DNA from: an uncultured Jannaschia sp.
GTDB taxonomy: Bacteria > Pseudomonadota > Alphaproteobacteria > Rhodobacterales > Rhodobacteraceae
Assembly (NCBI RefSeq): GCF_947494025.1
Contig: NZ_CANLTQ010000001.1
Location: forward strand, 434,001-498,000
Length of the DNA stretch: 64,000 nt
Direction: 5' to 3'
Shown here: piece by piece, positions 60,037-64,000 of the stretch
Numbering within the stretch: position 1 is the stretch's first letter
Layout: each line of letters starts with the position of its first letter
Position numbers and translations under genes: made by a program
Notes under the pieces: generated by a model
The model's input: only the letters and a program-made list of their open reading frames with translations
Told to the model about the DNA's origin: nothing
The model's database searches: none

Positions 60037-61290
60037 ATGCCCGCGATGTGCCGCCAATGCCTGACCACCTTCGAGGCGGGGACGCGCTGCCCGTCCTGCC
60101 GGTCGCCGCGCGTCACCTCGCATCCGGAGCTTTTCGAGCTTTCCATCGCGCATATGGATTGCGACGCCTTCTACGCGAGCGTGGAGAAGCGTGACCGGCC
60201 GGAGCTCGCGGACAAGCCGGTCGTCATCGGCGGGGGGCGGCGCGGCGTGGTCTCCACCTGCTGCTACGTGGCGCGCATCCGCGGGGTGCGCTCGGCCATG
60301 CCGATGTTCGAGGCGCTCAAGCTCTGCCCCGACGCCGTCATCATCAAGGGCCGCATGGACCTCTACGTGGAGGTGTCGCGCCAGGTCCGCGCGATGATGG
60401 AGGAGCTGACCCCCGCCATCGAGCCGCTGTCGCTCGACGAGGCGTTCCTCGACCTTACCGGGACCGCCCGCCTGCACGGCGCCCCGCCCGCGTTGATTCT
60501 GGCGCGGCTGACCAAGCGGATGCGCGACGAGATCGGCATCACCGGTTCCATCGGGCTCAGCCACAACAAGTTCCTCGCCAAGATCGCCTCCGACCTCGAC
60601 AAGCCGCGCGGCTTCTCGGTGATCGGACGGGCAGAGACCGAGGCGTTCCTTCTGCCGAGGAAGGTCGGCATCATCCACGGCATCGGCCTCGTGGGCGAGG
60701 AAACGTTGCGCCGCGCCGGAATCGAAACCATCGCCGACCTGCGCCGCTGGGACCGGCGCGATCTCGCCCGCCGTTTCGGGTCGATGGGCGATCGGCTCTG
60801 GCATCTCGCCCGGGGGGAGGACCATCGGAGCGTCCGCGCGAACCGGCCGGTAAAATCGATCTCCAAGGAGACGACCTTCCACGACGACACGGCCGACCGC
60901 GACATCCTCGACGGCCATATCTGGCGCCTGTCGGAACAGGTTTCCGCGCGCGCCAAGGCCAAGGGGCGCGCGGGGCGGACGGTCGTGCTGAAGCTAAAGC
61001 AAGCAGACTTCGCGACGGTCACCCGCCGCCGCGTCCTCTTCGAGCCCACGCAAATGGCCGACCGCATCTACCGGGAGGCCCGCGCGCTCTTCGACGCGCT
61101 CGGGCCGACGGGTCCGGCCCGTCTCATCGGCGTGGGACTCTCGGATATCGTGCCGGCGGATCAGGCGGACCGGGCAGGCGACCTGCTCGACCCGGACGCC
61201 GCCCGCCGCGCGGGGGCCGAACGCGCCGCCGACGCGATCCGCGCGCGGTTCGGAACCGCGGCGATCGTGAAGGGACGCGCGCTGCGCTGA
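60037..61290 (+). CDS. dinB: DNA polymerase IV (Y family) with N-terminal zinc-ribbon-like extension
   Basis: A 417-residue translesion polymerase. Residues 4–24 hold CRQCLTTFEAGTRCPSCRS, a CxxC…CxxC pair not found in E. coli DinB. The polymerase core then starts with SIAHMDCDAFYASVEKRDRP. Catalytic acidic residues lie there and in PLSLDEAFLDLTG (S-x-DE). FLAKIASDLDKPRG, the HhH region IHGIGLVGEETLRRAGIETI and the little-finger domain complete it. It does not carry an obvious C-terminal clamp-binding peptide of the QLxLF type. It is divergent from the tiny membrane-protein array. Confidence 0.94.
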   Translation: MPAMCRQCLTTFEAGTRCPSCRSPRVTSHPELFELSIAHMDCDAFYASVEKRDRPELADKPVVIGGGRRGVVSTCCYVARIRGVRSAMPMFEALKLCPDAVIIKGRMDLYVEVSRQVRAMMEELTPAIEPLSLDEAFLDLTGTARLHGAPPALILARLTKRMRDEIGITGSIGLSHNKFLAKIASDLDKPRGFSVIGRAETEAFLLPRKVGIIHGIGLVGEETLRRAGIETIADLRRWDRRDLARRFGSMGDRLWHLARGEDHRSVRANRPVKSISKETTFHDDTADRDILDGHIWRLSEQVSARAKAKGRAGRTVVLKLKQADFATVTRRRVLFEPTQMADRIYREARALFDALGPTGPARLIGVGLSDIVPADQADRAGDLLDPDAARRAGAERAADAIRARFGTAAIVKGRALR

Positions 61291-61291
61291 T

Positions 61292-62149
61292 CTATTCGGC
61301 GGCCATGTCGCGCAACCCGGCGAGTTCCGCACAGATCCGCGCCAGCGCTTCAGTAAGAAGCCGCTGCATCTCATCGAAGGATCGGGAGGGCCGGATGCGA
61401 ACCTCGTCGAGATAGAGCGCCCGGTCGATCTCGATCTGGATCGCATGCCGGCCCTCGCTTGGGCGTCCGTAGGTCTGCGCGATATAGGCGCCGGCGAAGG
61501 GCGTGTTGCGGGCCACCCGGAAGCCGAGCTCGGCGAACACGGCTTCGACCCGGTCCATCAGATCGGCGGCGGCGGAGGCCCCGAACCGGTCGCCCAGGAC
61601 GACCTGAGGCGTCGCGCCTTGCGGCCCCGCGCCCTCGATCGCCTCGTGGGGCATGGAATGGACATCGAGCAGGACCGCCTGCCCGAACCGGCGGTGCGCG
61701 GCGTCCATCAGCTGCTCGAGCTGCGCGTGGTAGGGCCGCCAGACCCGGTCGATCCGCTGTCGCGCCTCCCGGTGGCTGATCTTCCCCTCGTAGATCGCGC
61801 GGCCCTGCGCCACCACCCGGGGAATCACGCCGAGCCCGGAGCTGATGCGCGGATTGGTCTGCCCGCGGGGCAGATCGCGGATCACCGCGGGATCGAGCTC
61901 CTCCGGCGCGCGGTTGAGGTCGAGGAAGGCACGCGGCATCTCCGCCGTCAGGAGCGGCACGCCGAGCGCCGGCACCCGCTCGAGCAGCACGTCGACATAG
62001 GCGTCTTCCGAGGATCGGATACGCTCGCCGTCCAGCACGCTCGCGGTCAGGAAATCCCAGTCGTATTCGCGTCCCGAATGCGGACTCGACACGACGAGGG
62101 GGGCGGTCGCGACGGCCGGCTCCGTCAGGCGGAAGGTCTTGCGCAGCAT
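61292..62149 (-). CDS. N-formylglutamate amidohydrolase family protein
   Basis: A 285-residue zinc hydrolase of the HutG/N-formylglutamate deformylase family. Visible are PLVVSSPHSGREY (metal His), EDAYVDVLLERVP, AEMPRAFLDLNRAPEELD, QGRAIYEGKIS, LLDVHSMPHEA, and a late GRHAIQIEIDRALYL. The ATG at 62149 begins MLRKTFRLTEP; the open frame continues upstream only because it runs antisense through tRNA-Val. It converges on dinB with one base between stops. The exact substrate may be N-formylglutamate or a related amide. Confidence 0.88.
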   Translation of the reverse strand: MLRKTFRLTEPAVATAPLVVSSPHSGREYDWDFLTASVLDGERIRSSEDAYVDVLLERVPALGVPLLTAEMPRAFLDLNRAPEELDPAVIRDLPRGQTNPRISSGLGVIPRVVAQGRAIYEGKISHREARQRIDRVWRPYHAQLEQLMDAAHRRFGQAVLLDVHSMPHEAIEGAGPQGATPQVVLGDRFGASAAADLMDRVEAVFAELGFRVARNTPFAGAYIAQTYGRPSEGRHAIQIEIDRALYLDEVRIRPSRSFDEMQRLLTEALARICAELAGLRDMAAE

Positions 62150-62295
62150 GGGAACCGGGCCTCCTTGTTCCGCCCTGATAAGGCAGTCGCGAAACACGAG
62201 AAAGCCCCCTTGCACGACAAGGTGAAAGACTCTATCCACCGCGCACCTGATCGACGGGGGGCCGGACTTCCATCCGAATCCCTCGACGTAACGGG

Positions 62296-62370
62296 GGGCG
62301 ATTAGCTCAGCGGTAGAGCACTTCGTTGACATCGAAGGGGTCACTGGTTCGATCCCAGTATCGCCCACCA
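62296..62370 (+). tRNA. tRNA-Val(GAC)
   Basis: A 75-nt tRNA starting GGGCGATTAGCTCAGCGG. The anticodon stem-loop is CTTCG-TTGACAT-CGAAG with anticodon GAC, the T-arm is CTGG-TTCGATC-CCAG, and the acceptor ATCGCCC is followed by ACCA encoded in the DNA. All arms pair correctly. Confidence 0.97.
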
Positions 62371-62469
62371 CGCCATCCTCCGGGACGGCACGAATTCATC
62401 GTCCCGCCGTGCGGGGCACGAGAGAAACCCGAGGCGTCCTAGCGCGCCGAGACGAAGGAGAGCCGACCC

Positions 62470-62595
62470 ATGAAGGTTCGCAATTCCCTCCGGTCGCTGA
62501 AGAACCGCCACCGCGATTGCCGCGTGGTGCGCCGCAAGGGCCGGGTCTACGTGATCAACAAGACACAGCGGAAGTTCAAGGCGCGCCAGGGCTGA
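62470..62595 (+). CDS. rpmJ: 50S ribosomal protein L36, zinc-free type
   Basis: A 41-residue ribosomal protein. It starts [20 protein letters not shown] and ends [12 protein letters not shown]. Only one cysteine remains of the CxxC pair, so this is the C-minus (non-zinc) 41-residue form rather than the 38-residue zinc form. AAGGAGAG precedes the ATG. It lies 99 bp after tRNA-Val and is followed by a strong terminator. It is easily missed because it is so short. Confidence 0.97.
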   Translation: MKVRNSLRSLKNRHRDCRVVRRKGRVYVINKTQRKFKARQG

Positions 62596-62615
62596 CGCCG
62601 CGACCGGACGTTTTT

Positions 62616-62646
62616 GGGGGCCGCCCTTCGGGAGCGGCCCCTTTTT
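62616..62646 (+). terminator. intrinsic terminator after rpmJ
   Basis: A GC-rich stem GGGGCCGC (62617–62624) and GCGGCCCC (62634–62641) with a CCTTCGGGA loop, followed directly by TTTTT. This is a textbook rho-independent terminator 20 bp after the rpmJ stop. A T-run also lies before the stem, so it could act on both strands. Confidence 0.92.
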
Positions 62647-62776
62647 CGTTGGTTCCTGCCGCGATCTCCCCGGACGACCCTGTCCGAATACGTGCGGTTC
62701 AAACCGGGCCACCGAATTTCGGACGGCAGGAACGCAACGGCACGTCGTGCCGTTCCTGCTCCGGAAGGACGAAGCC

Positions 62777-63952
62777 ATGGCACCGATCTACAAACTCCCC
62801 GCTGCCGGCTTCGCCGCGACGGCGATGACCTACGGGCCGGCCCGGATGGGGTTCGGCCTGTTCCTGTCGGATTTTCGCGAAACGTTCTCGATCTCGACCC
62901 AGGTCGCGGGTCTGATCGCCGGCCTCGGCTTCTTCGGCTTCCTGCTGGGGCTGCTGCTCGCGACCTTCCTCACGCGGCGCTTCGGGCCGAAATTCGCCGT
63001 GGTCGCGGGGCTCGCCGCCGCGGCGGGGGGCATGGCCCTGATCGCGGGCGCGCCGGGCCTGCCGGTCTTCGTCGCCGGAGTGTTCCTCGCCATGTCGAGC
63101 GCGGGCTTCACTTGGGCACCGTTCAACGACGCCGTCCACGACGAGATCCCCGACGGATCGCGGGCGCCGACGCTCTCCGTGATCAGCACGGGGACCAGTC
63201 TCGGGATCGCGGCCGCGGGGCTGACGGCGCTTGGCCTGAACGCGGCGGGCCTGTCCTGGCGCATGGGATGGACCGGCTTCGCGGCCGCGTGCGCGCTCGT
63301 CCTGCTGGTGAACTGGCTCGCATTGCCGCGGGGGGCGGGGACCGAAGCCCCGGTGACGAAGCGGCAATGGCGCGATCTACGGGAACGCTCGGCGATCCCC
63401 CTCTATATTATCGCGCTGTCCTTCGGGACGACCTCCGCCATCTATATCTCCTTCGCGGCCGAGCGCGTCGCGGCGTCGGGCGGCCTGCCCGGAATGCCGG
63501 GCGCCGCCTCGGCCGCGATCGTCTTCGTCCTCTACGGCTTGGTCGGCCTAGCCGGGCTCGGCACCGGGCGGCTGGAACCGTTGCTCGGGCTCGCGAACCT
63601 GCTGCGGCTGCTGATGGCGGCCTCGACCGCATCGCTCCTGCTTGTGGCGCTGACGCCGACCTCGTGGATCGGCATCGGCGTGTCGGCCGGGCTGCAGGGC
63701 GTCTTCGTGATGATGATGAGCGCGGTGCTGGCCTTCTGGTCGGAACGTCTGTTCCCCGCGCTGCCGGCCTTCAGCTTCGCCGCGGTGCTCCTGTTCGTGG
63801 CCACCGGCAGCGTGCTCGGGCCCATCGCCGCGGGCTTCGTTTCCGGCGTCTTCGGGCCGACCGCGATGTTTGCGGCAGCGGCCGTCGTCCCGGGGGCGAC
63901 GGCCCTCATGCTGCGACCCGGCGCGATCCAGGCACGCGCCGTGGCGGCCTGA
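62777..63952 (+). CDS. MFS transporter (YbfB/YjiJ-like)
   Basis: A 391-residue inner-membrane carrier with about twelve hydrophobic helices. The first helix region, TAMTYGPARMGFGLFLSDFR, resembles YbfB/YjiJ family starts. The loop after helix 2 has TFLTRRFGPKFAVV, a variant of the MFS G-x3-D-R-x-G-R motif. A cytoplasmic loop near residue 200 splits the two six-helix halves. ATG 62777 with GGAAGGA upstream is preferred over an earlier in-frame GTG. Substrate is unknown. Confidence 0.85.
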   Translation: MAPIYKLPAAGFAATAMTYGPARMGFGLFLSDFRETFSISTQVAGLIAGLGFFGFLLGLLLATFLTRRFGPKFAVVAGLAAAAGGMALIAGAPGLPVFVAGVFLAMSSAGFTWAPFNDAVHDEIPDGSRAPTLSVISTGTSLGIAAAGLTALGLNAAGLSWRMGWTGFAAACALVLLVNWLALPRGAGTEAPVTKRQWRDLRERSAIPLYIIALSFGTTSAIYISFAAERVAASGGLPGMPGAASAAIVFVLYGLVGLAGLGTGRLEPLLGLANLLRLLMAASTASLLLVALTPTSWIGIGVSAGLQGVFVMMMSAVLAFWSERLFPALPAFSFAAVLLFVATGSVLGPIAAGFVSGVFGPTAMFAAAAVVPGATALMLRPGAIQARAVAA

Positions 63953-63953
63953 G

Positions 63954-63982
63954 CGCCGCCCGGACGCGATCACCGGGCGGCG
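63954..63982 (+). terminator. hairpin immediately after the MFS gene
   Basis: A perfect 10-bp stem CGCCGCCCGG (63954–63963) and CCGGGCGGCG (63973–63982) with a 9-nt loop lies one base after the MFS stop. There is no T-run, so termination efficiency is uncertain, but position and stability fit a transcript end. Confidence 0.5.
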
Positions 63983-64000
63983 GACGGATCAGACGGGGTC

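Noticed and set aside
61292-62371. N-terminal extension of the amidohydrolase beginning MVGDTGIEPVTPS
   Set aside because: This peptide is the antisense reading of tRNA-Val, a known artefact; the true start is at 62149.

Overview
The window is gene-dense, GC-rich (about two thirds G+C by eye) alphaproteobacterial chromosome, most likely from a Rhodobacteraceae/Roseobacter-type organism. The grounds for this are the hemD–Mic60(mitofilin)–hemY neighbourhood, a CtrA-like box before the hook gene, a zinc-free type L36, translationally overlapping operons, and the absence of any phage or IS sequence. No rRNA, CRISPR array, integrase or transposase was seen. Two tRNA genes are present: Thr(CGT) and Val(GAC).

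Layout. 1–2.75 kb: the glycine cleavage operon gcvT–gcvH–gcvP (minus strand, gcvP cut by the window edge) behind a tandem glycine riboswitch. 2.8–16.7 kb: housekeeping and catabolic genes. These are a gamma-glutamylcyclotransferase-like enzyme, a DsbD-type/DsbA-type redox pair, metF/metR with a MetR-like box between them, suhB, deoC with a bidomain ALDH16-type aldehyde dehydrogenase, two small membrane proteins, an ArgE/DapE deacylase, an orphan peptide-type binding protein and a TspO-like membrane protein. 16.8–23.8 kb (minus): uvrC–pgsA–moaD–moaE–SDR, then an S49 peptidase, a 53-residue membrane protein, a Ca2+/Na+ antiporter and a pteridine-reductase-like SDR. 23.9–29.7 kb (minus): flagellar genes motB–flgE–flgK–flgL–flgI.

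29.8–34.4 kb (minus): an ABC ATPase, an FtsX-like permease and an AttH-like secreted protein, with a PNPOx-like flavoprotein. 34.4–38.5 kb (minus): a four-gene Anbu locus (circularly permuted ATP-grasp, alpha-E, transglutaminase-like protease, Anbu proteasome-like subunit), probably a peptide synthesis/degradation system of unknown substrate. 38.8–49.6 kb (plus): a compact run tamA–tamB–pqiA1–pqiA2–pqiB–pqiC, nearly all with overlapping stop/start codons, joining two envelope lipid-transport systems in one unit. 49.7–55.2 kb: a DMT exporter, tRNA-Thr, and the hemD–mic60–hemY cluster. 55.2–58.8 kb (plus): tsaD–gpsA–yciI–EVE in an overlapping chain, then pyrF. 58.8–59.9 kb (minus): four tiny single-pass membrane proteins in tandem. 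60–64 kb: dinB with an N-terminal zinc-ribbon-like extension, an N-formylglutamate amidohydrolase-type gene, tRNA-Val, rpmJ with its terminator, and an MFS transporter.

The most interesting loci are the Anbu operon, the TamAB–Pqi fusion operon (with long internal repeats in TamB and PqiB), the tandem tiny membrane proteins, and Mic60 beside heme genes. Functional calls rest on motif recognition by eye. No database search or structure prediction was run.
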